The notes below the pieces were generated by a model. It saw only the letters and a program-made list of their open reading frames with translations, searched no databases and was not told where the DNA came from. Positions 8,286 through 16,737 of a stretch of 64,000 nt of DNA are shown piece by piece. A program made the translations under genes and the position numbers. This DNA comes from CADCVQ01 sp038260305 (GTDB lineage Bacteria; Actinomycetota; Thermoleophilia; Solirubrobacterales; Solirubrobacteraceae): assembly GCA_038260305.1 (NCBI GenBank), contig JBBSNY010000001.1, positions 186,001 to 250,000 on the forward strand, written 5' to 3'. Each line of letters begins with the position of its first letter. Within the stretch, counting starts at the first letter, position 1.

Positions 8286-9956
8286 ATGAAGAGCAGCCTC
8301 GAGATCGCACAGGAACACGAGCTCCGGCCGATCGCGGAGATCGCCGCTGCAGCTGGCCTGCAGCCGCACGAGATCGAGTTCTACGGCGACGTGAAGGCGA
8401 AGATCAAGCTGGCGGCCCTCGACGCGCGCGCCGATCAGCCCGACGGGAAGCTCATCTGCGTCGCGGGCATCACGCCGACGAAGGCCGGCGAGGGCAAGAC
8501 GACGACGGCGGTGTCGCTGACGCAGGGCCTCGGCCACATCGGCAAGCGGCCGGTCCTCGGGCTGCGCGAGGCGTCGCTGGGGCCGGTCTTCGGGATCAAG
8601 GGTGGGGCGGCCGGCGGCGGCTACACACAGGTCGTGCCGATGGAGGACCTGAACCTGCACTTCACCGGCGACTTCCATGCCATCGGCGCCGCGAACAACC
8701 TGCTCGCCGCGATGCTCGACGCGTCGATCCTGCACGCCAACCCCTGCGAGCTCGACCCGCTCGGCGTGACGTGGAAGCGCGCGCTGGACGTCAACGACCG
8801 CGCGCTGCGCCAGATCGCGATCGGGCTCGGCGGCCGCGTCAACGGCTACCCGCGCGAGAGCGGCTTCGACATCGTCGCGGCGTCGGAGGTCATGGCGATC
8901 CTCGCGATGGCGCGCGACCTCGCCGACCTGCGCGCGCGCCTCGCGGCAATCACGGTCGGCTACTCATACGCCGGTAAGCCCGTCACGGCCGAGGATCTGC
9001 AGGCGGCGGGCGCGATGGCCGTGCTGCTGCGCGACGCGATCAAACCGAACCTCGTGCAGACGCTCGAGGGCCAGCCGTGCCTGATCCATTGCGGCCCGTT
9101 TGCGAACATCGCGCACGGCAACAGCTCGCTCGTCTCGACGCTCATCGGGCGCAAGCTCGGCGACTACTTCCTGACCGAGTCGGGCTTCGGCTCGGACATG
9201 GGGATGGAGAAGTTCTTCGACATCGTCTGTCGCGGCGGGGGCCTGCGGCCCGACTGCGTCGTCCTCGTGGCGACGGTGCGCGCACTGCAGCACCACGGCC
9301 TCATGGAGGACGGCGCCGGCGATGACGAGCGGCTCGCCGCCGTCGAGGACGGGATCGCGAACCTCGCGCGCCACCTCGCGATCGTCGGCGAGTTCGGCGT
9401 GCCGTGCGTCGTCGCGGTCAACCGCCGGCCGGAGGACTCCGACGCCGAGGTGCAGCTCGTGCGCCGGCTCGCGCTCGAGCACGGCGCGTTCGCGGCCGAG
9501 GTCAACGACGGCTTCGCGCACGGGGGCGCCGGCGCGGCGGACCTCGCACACGCGGTCGTGCAGGCCTGCGAGGAGCCCGGCAGCTTCGACCAGCTCTATC
9601 CCCTCGACGTCCCGATCAAGGACAAGATCGCGGCCGTCGCGACGCGCGTCTACGGTGCCGGCGAGGTGCGCTATACGGCCGTCGCCGACAGCAAGATCGA
9701 GCAGTACAGCGCCGACGGGCTCGACCGGCTGCCCGTCTGCATGGCCAAGACGCCGCTGTCGCTGTCGGCCGACCCGACGCGGCTCGGCGCGCCGACGGAC
9801 TTCACGCTCGAGATCCGCGACGTCCGCGCCTACACCGGCGCGGGCTGGCTCGTGCCGCTGTGCGGCGACATCATGCAGATGCCGGGGCTCGGCAAGTCAC
9901 CGGCCGCGCACAAGATCGACCTGCTCCCCGACGGCCGCATCGTCGGGCTCTTCTAG
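8286..9956 (+). CDS. fhs: formate--tetrahydrofolate ligase
   Basis: 556 residues, normal for the family. The P-loop-like signature is ITPTKAGEGKTTTAVSL. It is followed by LREASLGPVFGIKGGAAGGG, the THF-site segment DLNLHFTGDFHAI, and FGSDMGMEKFFDI. It makes 10-formyl-THF from formate, THF and ATP in the cytoplasm. It is followed after 24 bp by fchA, so the pair can interconvert formate and 5,10-methenyl-THF. No folD is present here, so the dehydrogenase step must be encoded elsewhere. Confidence 0.97.
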   Translation: MKSSLEIAQEHELRPIAEIAAAAGLQPHEIEFYGDVKAKIKLAALDARADQPDGKLICVAGITPTKAGEGKTTTAVSLTQGLGHIGKRPVLGLREASLGPVFGIKGGAAGGGYTQVVPMEDLNLHFTGDFHAIGAANNLLAAMLDASILHANPCELDPLGVTWKRALDVNDRALRQIAIGLGGRVNGYPRESGFDIVAASEVMAILAMARDLADLRARLAAITVGYSYAGKPVTAEDLQAAGAMAVLLRDAIKPNLVQTLEGQPCLIHCGPFANIAHGNSSLVSTLIGRKLGDYFLTESGFGSDMGMEKFFDIVCRGGGLRPDCVVLVATVRALQHHGLMEDGAGDDERLAAVEDGIANLARHLAIVGEFGVPCVVAVNRRPEDSDAEVQLVRRLALEHGAFAAEVNDGFAHGGAGAADLAHAVVQACEEPGSFDQLYPLDVPIKDKIAAVATRVYGAGEVRYTAVADSKIEQYSADGLDRLPVCMAKTPLSLSADPTRLGAPTDFTLEIRDVRAYTGAGWLVPLCGDIMQMPGLGKSPAAHKIDLLPDGRIVGLF

Positions 9957-9980
9957 AAACGGATCGGGAGGCGACAGCTC

Positions 9981-10565
9981 ATGGAGGCCGGAGGCACGCG
10001 CGACACGCTCGCCCACGAACGGCTCGGGGCGATCGTCGACGCCATGGCGAGCCGCGAGCCGCTGCCCGCCGCGGGCGCGGCGCTCGCGATCAGCATGTCG
10101 ATGGCCGCCGCGCTGCTGGAGAAGGCGGCGTCGGCGCCGCGCAAGGGCGTGCCCGTCGATGCGGCGGCGGAGGCACGCGCCGGCCGGTTGCGCCACGACG
10201 CGCTGCGGCTCGCCGACGAGGACGCGACGGCCTACCGGCGGGTCGTCGCGGCGAAATCCGCCGGCGACGCCGAGCGTATGCGGCACGCGCTCAGCCAGGC
10301 CGCCGAGCCACCGCTCGTGATGGCGGAGATCGGCCTCAAGCTCGCGCGGATCGCGAAGTCGATTCTCGACGTCGTGCCGCTCAGCCTGCAGGGCGAGGTG
10401 CGGGCCGCCGCGCACATCGCCTGCGCCGCGGCGATCGCCGCCGCCGACCTCGTTCGGATCGACGTCGGCTCCGCGGACGACGAGCGCTCACAGCGCGCGG
10501 TGCTGCTCGCGGGCGACGCGACGGCGCTGGCTCAGGCCCTCGCCACCCGACCGCTGCGCGACTGA
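9981..10565 (+). CDS. fchA: methenyltetrahydrofolate cyclohydrolase (FTCD-C/FchA family)
   Basis: 194 residues, all-helical. Family marks are PLPAAGAALAISMSMAAALL near the N terminus (the P.PgGGs.sA..gA position), the Asp-Glu-Asp-x-x-Ala-Tyr segment LADEDATAYRRVV, and the buried helix IAKSILDVVPLSLQGEV. This family converts 5,10-methenyl-THF to 10-formyl-THF or removes ammonia from formimino-THF. Coupling to fhs favours the cyclohydrolase role. GTG-free ATG start with a short GGGAGG-like site upstream. Usual FchA length is about 210, so it is nearly full length. Confidence 0.88.
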   Translation: MEAGGTRDTLAHERLGAIVDAMASREPLPAAGAALAISMSMAAALLEKAASAPRKGVPVDAAAEARAGRLRHDALRLADEDATAYRRVVAAKSAGDAERMRHALSQAAEPPLVMAEIGLKLARIAKSILDVVPLSLQGEVRAAAHIACAAAIAAADLVRIDVGSADDERSQRAVLLAGDATALAQALATRPLRD

Positions 10566-10575
10566 TCGTGTCCCG

Positions 10576-10593
10576 GCGGTGACGCGTCACCGC
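10576..10593. promoter_or_regulatory. 18-bp perfect palindrome after fchA
   Basis: GCGGTGACGCGTCACCGC is a perfect 18-bp dyad beginning 11 bases after the fchA stop and about 70 bases before the antiporter start. With no spacer it cannot fold as an ordinary terminator loop, so a protein-binding operator for the antiporter gene is at least as likely. Function is inferred only. Confidence 0.4.
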
Positions 10594-10664
10594 GCCTTCA
10601 GCCCCTGCCGTGATCGGCGGCCGGGAACCGTCGCGAGGATCGGCGGCGCCGGGCCGAAGACGGC

Positions 10665-11948
10665 GTGATGATGCTCGCGGACCTCCCGCTCGCGCTCGTC
10701 GACCTCGCGCTCGTCGTCGTCGTCGTGCGCTGCGTCGGCGCGCTCGCGGTGCGGATCGGCCAGCCCCGGATCGCCGGCGAGATGCTCGGCGCGCTGCTCG
10801 TCGGACCGACGCTGCTCGGCGGCCAGATCGCGGGTGTCGTCGACGGCGCGCGGGCCTCAGGCGCCGTCGGCACGCTGTTTGCGGACGGCGCCGTCGACGT
10901 CCTGACAGGGCTCGGCGCGCTCGGCATGATCCTCTACATGCTGCTCGTCGGGCTGACGATCGACCCGCAGCCGATGCGCCGCCGGCTGCCGGCGATCACC
11001 GTGCTCTGCGCGGTGATGATGGCGTCGATGGCCGTGCTCGCGATCGTCGCGGCGCCGTTGCTCGAGGACGCCGGCGGCTGGAAGGGCTCGCATGCCACGA
11101 GCCTCGCCTTCCTGCTCGCGCTTGGCGCGGCGCTCGCCGCGCAGGGCGTGCCGATCGCGGCGCGCATCCTCGAGGAGCGCGGGCTGCTGCGCAGCGACAT
11201 CGGGCGGGTCGTCATCGCGGTCGGGGCGGGCGTGACGACGATCGCGCTCGTCGCGTCGGGCGTCGCGACCCAGGGCGGCGACGTGGCCGCGCTCGTCAAG
11301 CTCGCCCTCGTGCTCGCAAGCGCGGGCGCGCTCGGAGTGATCGCGATCGCGATCGCGAACTCGCCGCGCGCGGCGCTGCCCCCGCGGATTGCGGTCGCGG
11401 TCGTGCTCGTCATCGCACTGGCGGTGGGATTCGGCGGCAAGGCGCTGATCGGCACGGTGCTCGTCGGTCCGCTCGTCGTCGGCGTCGTGGTCCGCGGCGC
11501 AGGCTTCTCGGCGCGCTGGCTCGAGGCGCGGCTGGGACGGATCGTCCGCGGCGGCCTGCTGCCGGTCTTCCTCGGCGTCGCGGCGCTGCACACGAACCTA
11601 CGCGAGTTGCGACTCGACGCGCTGCCGGCGGTCGTCGCGATCATCGCGGCGGTCATCGTCGTCAAGCTCGTTTGCGGCTATGCGGGCGCGCGCGCCGTGA
11701 ACTTCGACCGCGGCGAGGCGCTGGCGGTCGGTGCGCTGCTGCAATGCGGCGGCATCATGACGATCGCGATCTCGCTCGACGTCCTGCAGGCGGGCGTCGT
11801 CACGACGCGCACGCACGCGCTGCTGACGCTCGTCGGGCTCGTGACGACGCTCGATGTGGGCCCGTTGCTCGCCCGCTCCGGCCTGCGGGGCATGGAGCCC
11901 GACGGCGACCGGCCGGCGGAGCTGCCGAGCGTCGGCGTGGGGGAGTAG
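10665..11948 (+). CDS. CPA2-type cation:proton antiporter
   Basis: 427 residues with about 11-12 hydrophobic segments and almost no soluble tail. The second helix carries the family-like 'RIGQPRIAGEMLGALLVGPTLLGG', quoted here only in part (IGQPRIAGEMLGALLVGPTL). GLGALGMILYMLLVGLTID and a late 'ALLQCGGIMTIAI' also match Na+/H+ exchangers of the Kef/NhaP group. There is no C-terminal TrkA-N domain. It likely exchanges Na+ or K+ for protons; the ion cannot be told. Two ATG codons in a row begin the frame. A palindrome lies upstream and hairpins follow the stop. Confidence 0.88.
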   Translation: MMMLADLPLALVDLALVVVVVRCVGALAVRIGQPRIAGEMLGALLVGPTLLGGQIAGVVDGARASGAVGTLFADGAVDVLTGLGALGMILYMLLVGLTIDPQPMRRRLPAITVLCAVMMASMAVLAIVAAPLLEDAGGWKGSHATSLAFLLALGAALAAQGVPIAARILEERGLLRSDIGRVVIAVGAGVTTIALVASGVATQGGDVAALVKLALVLASAGALGVIAIAIANSPRAALPPRIAVAVVLVIALAVGFGGKALIGTVLVGPLVVGVVVRGAGFSARWLEARLGRIVRGGLLPVFLGVAALHTNLRELRLDALPAVVAIIAAVIVVKLVCGYAGARAVNFDRGEALAVGALLQCGGIMTIAISLDVLQAGVVTTRTHALLTLVGLVTTLDVGPLLARSGLRGMEPDGDRPAELPSVGVGE

Positions 11949-12001
11949 GCGGCCGTTCGGAGGGCTTGCACTACCCTGCTGCATCCGGCGGATCGCCTAC
12001 T

Positions 12002-12027
12002 CGGCCGGAGCGCTTGCGCTCAGCCGG
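12002..12027 (+). terminator. hairpin downstream of the antiporter
   Basis: CGGC-CG-GAGCGC-TT-GCGCTC-A-GCCG forms a two-part stem of 6 bp plus 4 bp, about 55 bases after the antiporter stop. There is no T run, which is usual for actinobacterial terminators. Confidence 0.45.
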
Positions 12028-12144
12028 GCCACGTGCGGGCCTCGTGTTCGCAGCCAGTCCCGGTGGTCGGGAGTGTCACGCAAACCCCGGTGACACACAC
12101 TCCGGGGACGTAGTAGTTCAGCGGCGATCCATGACCGGGCGGAA

Positions 12145-12172
12145 CCGGGCGGGCCACGTGTGGCTCGCCCGG
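12145..12172 (-). terminator. 12-bp stem downstream of the secreted repeat protein
   Basis: CCGGGCGGGCCA and TGGCTCGCCCGG pair along 12 positions with a single G-U wobble and a CGTG loop. The hairpin begins about 85 bases after the stop of the minus-strand secreted protein and can act on both strands. It is the strongest stem in this gap. Confidence 0.5.
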
Positions 12173-12256
12173 GCCCCGCCGATCCGTGGCGCTTGGCTTT
12201 CCGAAGATCGTGCCCGGGCCGGCCGCCGCACCGCGACCGACCCGGGGTCGAGGGCG

Positions 12257-13633
12257 TCAGCGCTTGCGCGCGACCCGCACCGTCTTGCTGACCGCTGCCA
12301 GCGTGGAGAACGAGGTTGCCGCCGAGACCTTGAGCGATCCGCCCTTCTTCTTCAGGCGCTTCGCGACCGAGCTCGTCAGCTTCATCGTGAGCGTCTTGCG
12401 TGCGTTGCGCAGGATCACGATCTGCTTGCCGGCGAAGGCCTTCTTGCCGGAGACGACGCCCTTGAGCGTGACGAGGCAGCCCTTCGGCGCGGCGCTCGGG
12501 CAGGACAGCGTGAGCTTCGCGCTGCGACGGTTCCTGGCGACCTTGACCGAGCTGATCTTCGCGCGGTAGCGGGTCGACGCGGCCGGCGTGTAGGCGGTGG
12601 GGGCGGTCGCGGCCGTCTTCACGGCCGTCGCGGGGCGCACGGTCGTGCCGGGGGTACTGCCGCCGCCCGAGGTGCTGCCGCCGCCCGCTGTGCTGCCGCC
12701 ACCGGGGTTCGGTCCGCCGGCGCCGAGCAGGCTGCCGATCGTTCCGATGAGGCTCTGCAGCGGGGCCGTGTCGCTGCCGGCCGGAGCGCCTGCGAGCGCG
12801 GTCTGGGCGGTGCCCAGCAGGCCGTTGAGGATCGAGCTGTCGAGGCCGGCGACGCCGGTCAGCGAGCGGACCGTGTTCAGCAGGCCGGAGGTCCCGGCGA
12901 CGTTCGGCAGCCCGCCGCCGAGCAGCGCCTGCACCTGCGACAGCAGGCCGTTGACCGACGCGGCGCTCGGGGCGCCACCGGCGAGGCTCGTCGCCTTGCC
13001 GGCGAGTCCCGTGACGATGCTCGTCGCGGCCCCGGGCGAGGTCAGCAGCTGGCTGATCTGGCCCGGGTTCAGCACGCCGACGATCGAGGTCAGCTGCGCG
13101 CTGTTGAGCGGGGCGAGCGCGTTCGTGAGCTGCGCCAGCGAGAGACCGGGGAGGATCGAGGTCAGGTGGGCGACGTCGAGCAGGGCGAGCGCGTTGCCGA
13201 GCGTCGAGCCGCTGAGGGGAGCGAGCAGGTTGCCGAGCTGGCCGTCCGTGAGCGTGCCGAGCAGCGCGCCGAGATCGCCGGCGCTCTGGAGGCTGCCGAC
13301 GGCGCCCGTGAGCTGGGTGCCGGTGAGGCCGCCGAGCAATGCGTCGACCTTGCCGGCGGCGGGCGCGGCGCCGAGCAGGCTGCCGATCTGGCCCGACGTC
13401 AGTCCGCTGACGGTGGACTGCACCTGTGCGACGGTCGCGTTGGCGGGAAGCAGGCCGAGCAGGAGCGCCAGTACCGGGTCCAGGATGCCGCTGCGCGTCG
13501 ACGCGCCGTATGAGCTCACCGGGGCGTCGGACGTCGCCGCCGACGCCTGAGCGGCGGTCGTCAGCGCGCAGGAGCCGAGCGTGGCGGCGGCCGCGATGAG
13601 CGCGATGGCGCGGCGGCGAGACAGCGAATGCAT
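12257..13633 (-). CDS. secreted Leu/Gly-rich repeat protein with conserved C-terminal domain
   Basis: 458 residues. The signal peptide is MHSLSRRRAIALIAAAATLG with a small-residue cleavage area near QASA. Residues 50-300 are built of irregular 13-22 residue repeats with the core L-T-x-x-Q-L-x-x-L-L-x-x-L (for example LTDGQLGNLLAPL, LSLAQLTNALAPL, LNSAQLTSIVGVL). A Gly/Ser-rich linker (about 300-335) leads to a basic C-terminal domain (ISSVKVARNRRSAKLTLSC...) that resembles C termini of other secreted proteins in this window. The start has an AAAGGA ribosome site. A sigma28-like promoter lies 40 bp upstream. A cell-surface or matrix role is inferred; no family is recognised. Confidence 0.8.
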   Translation of the reverse strand: MHSLSRRRAIALIAAAATLGSCALTTAAQASAATSDAPVSSYGASTRSGILDPVLALLLGLLPANATVAQVQSTVSGLTSGQIGSLLGAAPAAGKVDALLGGLTGTQLTGAVGSLQSAGDLGALLGTLTDGQLGNLLAPLSGSTLGNALALLDVAHLTSILPGLSLAQLTNALAPLNSAQLTSIVGVLNPGQISQLLTSPGAATSIVTGLAGKATSLAGGAPSAASVNGLLSQVQALLGGGLPNVAGTSGLLNTVRSLTGVAGLDSSILNGLLGTAQTALAGAPAGSDTAPLQSLIGTIGSLLGAGGPNPGGGSTAGGGSTSGGGSTPGTTVRPATAVKTAATAPTAYTPAASTRYRAKISSVKVARNRRSAKLTLSCPSAAPKGCLVTLKGVVSGKKAFAGKQIVILRNARKTLTMKLTSSVAKRLKKKGGSLKVSAATSFSTLAAVSKTVRVARKR

Positions 13634-13670
13634 GAGTGGCGGGTCCTTTCGGCAGGGACGGTCTGGGTCC

Positions 13671-13698
13671 CTGTCGGCGCAACCGCCGTCCGCTTGAA
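13671..13698 (-). promoter_or_regulatory. sigma28 (FliA/WhiG)-like promoter
   Basis: On the minus strand TTCAAG starts the -35 and GCCGACAG forms the -10, with 16 bases between TTCA and GCCG. The spacing equals that of the promoter at 1487-1514. The expected start lies about 30 bases ahead of the ATG of the secreted repeat protein, which leaves room for its AAAGGA ribosome site. Confidence 0.5.
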
Positions 13699-13740
13699 CC
13701 GCAACGGACGGATGTTCGACCCTGCGCTATGGACGAACGG

Positions 13741-14019
13741 TCAGGGCGCGCTGACTCCGTGCGAGCGCAGGTACTCGAGGTAGAACGGGCGCAGCAGCTC
13801 GGCGACCTCGCCGCTGCCGGCGTCGGTCACGTCGTCGAGGTGCGCGCGCAGCGTCATGACGTCGGCCTCGGCCTCGTCGACGAGCCCGGCGGCGGCCTCG
13901 GCGACCGGCAGCGTCTTGAGCAGCCGGATGAAGAACCCGACGTCGACGTGGCGCAGCGCGTACTTCACCGCGAGGTCGTGCAGGTCGGCGGAGGAGAGCT
14001 CGTCGAGGGTGTCGGCCAT
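13741..14019 (-). CDS. small helical protein of unknown function
   Basis: 92 residues, starting MADTLDELSSADLHDLAVKY. It is acidic and helical (HVDVGFFIRLLKTLPVAEAA, then AEADVMTLRAHLDDVT, then AELLRPFYLEYLRS). No signal peptide or Cys. It is not recognised. It faces the lipoprotein gene at 14.1 kb, with about 90 bp between the divergent starts. A longer in-frame extension upstream exists, but this ATG starts a protein with consistent composition. Confidence 0.6.
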   Translation of the reverse strand: MADTLDELSSADLHDLAVKYALRHVDVGFFIRLLKTLPVAEAAAGLVDEAEADVMTLRAHLDDVTDAGSGEVAELLRPFYLEYLRSHGVSAP

Positions 14020-14107
14020 GTCCGCACAGTAGTCGTCGCCGCGAGCCAGGGGATCGCCCGCCGCCGCGCGCGGGCATCTCGGCCGTCGCGTGTGATGAGA
14101 TCCCCCG

Positions 14108-14791
14108 ATGAACCGCCTCCCGCGCAGCTGCGTCCTGCCGCTCGCGATCACCATGGCGCTGGTGTTCGCCGGCTGCGGAGATTCCAAGAAGACCGACTCG
14201 ACGGCCTCCGCGGCGCCCGCCTCCACGACCGCGACGGGGCCGACCACAACGAGCGTCGCGCTCGGCCCGTCCTTCCCGTCGATGGACACGCTGCCCGGGA
14301 TCCTGAAGACGCCCGCGCCGTGGTCGGCGAACGCCGGCAAGCTCCAGCTGCGTCTGCGCGCGATCGGGCTCGCTCCGCTCACCGCGGAGGGCCAGGTCAT
14401 CCACATCCATCAGCACCTCGACGTGTTCGTCGACGGCAAGGCGGTCGAGGTCCCGGCGAACCTCGGGATCGACGCGCAGGGCGCGTTCATCGCGGCGCTG
14501 CATACGCATGACACGACTGGTGTCATGCACGTCGAGTCGCCGACGGCGAGTACGTTCAGCCTCGGGCAGTTCTTCGCCGTGTGGGGCGTGCGGCTCAGCA
14601 AGACGTGCATCGGCGGCGACTGTGCGGGCTCGGGCAAGGAGCTGCGCGCATGGGTCAACGGCGAGCCGGTCGACGCCGACCCGACGCGGATCGTGCTCGC
14701 CGATCATGAGGAGATCGTGGTCGCGTACGGCACGCCGGCGCAGATGCCCAAGCCGGTCCCGACGAGTTACGAGTTCCCCACCAACCTATAG
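14108..14791 (+). CDS. His-rich lipoprotein of unknown function
   Basis: 227 residues with a lipobox, LVFAGC, at the end of the signal peptide, so it is expected to be lipid-anchored outside the membrane. A Ser/Thr/Ala-rich linker precedes a compact domain. Its two His clusters, VIHIHQHLDVFVDG and ALHTHDTTGVMHVES, are spaced like metal ligands in a beta-sandwich. Then come FSLGQFFAVWGV and a Cys pair (KTCIGGDC). I recall the same layout in other actinobacterial proteins of unknown function. Copper or another metal as ligand is only inferred. Confidence 0.75.
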   Translation: MNRLPRSCVLPLAITMALVFAGCGDSKKTDSTASAAPASTTATGPTTTSVALGPSFPSMDTLPGILKTPAPWSANAGKLQLRLRAIGLAPLTAEGQVIHIHQHLDVFVDGKAVEVPANLGIDAQGAFIAALHTHDTTGVMHVESPTASTFSLGQFFAVWGVRLSKTCIGGDCAGSGKELRAWVNGEPVDADPTRIVLADHEEIVVAYGTPAQMPKPVPTSYEFPTNL

Positions 14792-14853
14792 GCGCCGCGG
14801 GCGTACACGGCGCGGCGCCGTTGTCCGCACGCGCTGCGCTCAGCGGCGTGAGT

Positions 14854-15138
14854 TCAGACGACGACGGTCCACGGCACGACGCGGTGCTCGGTGACGATCC
14901 CGTTCTGCACGTACGGGTCTGCGGACACGAATGCGTCGATCTCGGCCACGTCGTCGACGGAGAAGACGAACAGCGCGCCGCTCGGCGGGGTGCCGGTCGC
15001 GCCGCCGGAGACGAGCTTGCCATCGGTCTTCCACTCGCGGGCGTGGGCGAGGTGCGCCTCGCGAAACGGGCCGCGACGCTCCATGACGTCGGCGACGTAG
15101 TCGTAGAAGAGCAGCTGCCGGACGACCGGATCGCTCAT
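14854..15138 (-). CDS. YciI-like protein
   Basis: 94 residues, the usual size of the YciI fold. It has FYDYVADVMERRGPFREAHL with the conserved His, GKLVSGGATG, GALFVFSVDDVAEIDAFVS and DPYVQNGIVTEHRVVPWTVV, all family marks. The domain is a ferredoxin-like barrel sometimes with hydrolase or dehalogenase-like chemistry. Its ATG overlaps the TGA of the amidase gene (ATGA), so it is translationally coupled to it. Confidence 0.88.
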   Translation of the reverse strand: MSDPVVRQLLFYDYVADVMERRGPFREAHLAHAREWKTDGKLVSGGATGTPPSGALFVFSVDDVAEIDAFVSADPYVQNGIVTEHRVVPWTVVV

Positions 15139-16631
15139 GCGATCGTCACGAGCGGGGCTGGCGGCAGCAGCGCCGGCGCGGCCGGCGGCGCCACCCAGCC
15201 GCCGAGCGCGCGCTCGAGCTCGATCGCGACGGCGACGGCGACGTGGTCGCGGCCGGGACCGGCCGCGGCCTGCACGCCGAGCGGCAGCCCGCGGGCGTTC
15301 AGGCCGAGCGGGATCTGTGCGACCGGCACGCCGGCGAGGTTGAAGACGGCGGTCGTCGTCAGCAGCCACGGCTTGCCGATCGTCTGGCCGTGCTTCGGCG
15401 CGACGCGCGGATGGGTCGGGTGCAGCAGCACGCCGTCGCCGATCGTGTCGACGACCTCGCGCGCGAACGCCTCACGTGCCGAGGCGGACTTCGTCAGCCG
15501 GCCCTGCGGCATCTTGCCGGTCAGCCACTCGCTCATCAGCAGCAGCCGCAGCGCCCGGGTGTGCGGGCCTTTGCGCCTCAGGCCGCCGCGGACGGTGACG
15601 TGCGCCGACCCCTCGGCGACGATGAGGTCCTTGACGCTGACGCCGGCCTCGAGCTTCAGCACCGCGAGGTAGAGCTCCAGCGCGCGCTTCATCGACTTCA
15701 ACTTGACGACCTCGAGCGTCGCGCCGGCCGCCTCGAGCGCCTCGGCCGCCTTGAGGCGGGCGGCACGCAGCTCGCGGCTGACCTCGATGTAGGACGTGTC
15801 CTCGCTGAGCAGGACCTTCGTGTCGGCGAGCGACACGTCGGCGGGGTCGCCGATCGGCTGCTCGCGCACGTAGGGATCGATGCCGTCCGGGCCGGCGATG
15901 ACCCTGAGCATCGGCATGAGGTCCTCGGCGCGGCGGGTGATCGGGCCGATCGTGAGCATCATCGCCGCGGTCTCGGTCTCGGTGACCGGGAACTGGCCGG
16001 TGCTCGGGACGAGGCCGGGGGAGGGCTTCAGGCCGAAGACGCCGTTGAAGAACGCCGGCAGGCGGATCGAGCCGCCGATGTCGGCGCCGAGGCCGAGCGG
16101 AGAGCCGCCGGAACCGACGACCGCGCCCTCGCCGCCGGACGAGCCGCCGGCCGTGCGGCGCATGTCGTAGGCGTTGTGCGTGCGGCCGTACTGGCGGTTC
16201 TCGGTCTCGATCCAGAGGCACAGCTCGGGCGTGTTCGTGACGCCGAGCGGGATCGCGCCGGCGTCGATCATGCGCTGGACGGTTGGGGCGTTCTCGGGCG
16301 CGCGCCACGCGCCGCGCGAGACGAGGCCGGCGCAGTTCGGCATGCCCTTCATCGCGATCGATTCCTTGATCGTGCAGGGGATGCCGTGAAACGGGGGCAG
16401 CGTGTCGGGGTCGGGCGTCGTTCTGACGAGCGCGTCGGCCGCGTCGGCGTCCTCGCGCGCGGCGTCGTAGCGGTCGACGACGACGGCGTTGATGCGCACG
16501 TGGGTGCGCTGCAGCACGTCGATGTGCGCCTCGACGACCTCGCGCGACGTCGTCTCGCCGGTGCGGATCGCCCGCGCGAGATCGACGGCGGAGCGTTCGG
16601 TCAGCGAGCTGGTTGGCGCATGCGCGGCCAC
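15135..16631 (-). CDS. amidase (amidase signature family)
   Basis: 498 residues from a GTG start chosen because it leaves room for the divergent M29 gene and begins just before the first conserved helix (LTERSAVDLARAIRTGETTS). The catalytic Lys is in GIPCTIKESIA. The Ser-rich region TAGGSSGGEGAVVGSGGSPL and ADIGGSIRLPA hold the cis-Ser and the nucleophile Ser. The enzyme hydrolyses an amide; the substrate is unknown. It is co-transcribed with the YciI-like gene downstream. No ribosome site is obvious, so a leaderless message is possible. Confidence 0.92.
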   Translation of the reverse strand: MAAHAPTSSLTERSAVDLARAIRTGETTSREVVEAHIDVLQRTHVRINAVVVDRYDAAREDADAADALVRTTPDPDTLPPFHGIPCTIKESIAMKGMPNCAGLVSRGAWRAPENAPTVQRMIDAGAIPLGVTNTPELCLWIETENRQYGRTHNAYDMRRTAGGSSGGEGAVVGSGGSPLGLGADIGGSIRLPAFFNGVFGLKPSPGLVPSTGQFPVTETETAAMMLTIGPITRRAEDLMPMLRVIAGPDGIDPYVREQPIGDPADVSLADTKVLLSEDTSYIEVSRELRAARLKAAEALEAAGATLEVVKLKSMKRALELYLAVLKLEAGVSVKDLIVAEGSAHVTVRGGLRRKGPHTRALRLLLMSEWLTGKMPQGRLTKSASAREAFAREVVDTIGDGVLLHPTHPRVAPKHGQTIGKPWLLTTTAVFNLAGVPVAQIPLGLNARGLPLGVQAAAGPGRDHVAVAVAIELERALGGWVAPPAAPALLPPAPLVTIA

Positions 16632-16737
16632 TGGACCCGAGAATCTACCGAGCGCGTCGTCCGCGCGGCGGTGACCGCTCGCTGGTCGCGGCTCGCGGGC
16701 ACGGACGCCTGCCGGTCGCGTGTACCCTGGCGTTCGA

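Larger units (their letters stand above)
11949..12256. other. 308-bp convergent intergenic region with two hairpins
   Basis: This gap separates the convergent antiporter and secreted-repeat genes. It holds no convincing reading frame. Two strong inverted repeats (listed separately) make it look like a bidirectional termination region. A weaker 6-bp stem, CCCCGG with CCGGGG, lies between them near 12.1 kb. Confidence 0.6.

Noticed and set aside
10610..13513. Long open frame of 967 codons on the plus strand
   Set aside because: It runs across the antiporter and antisense to the secreted repeat protein, with Arg/Ala/Gly-biased composition typical of GC-rich shadow frames.
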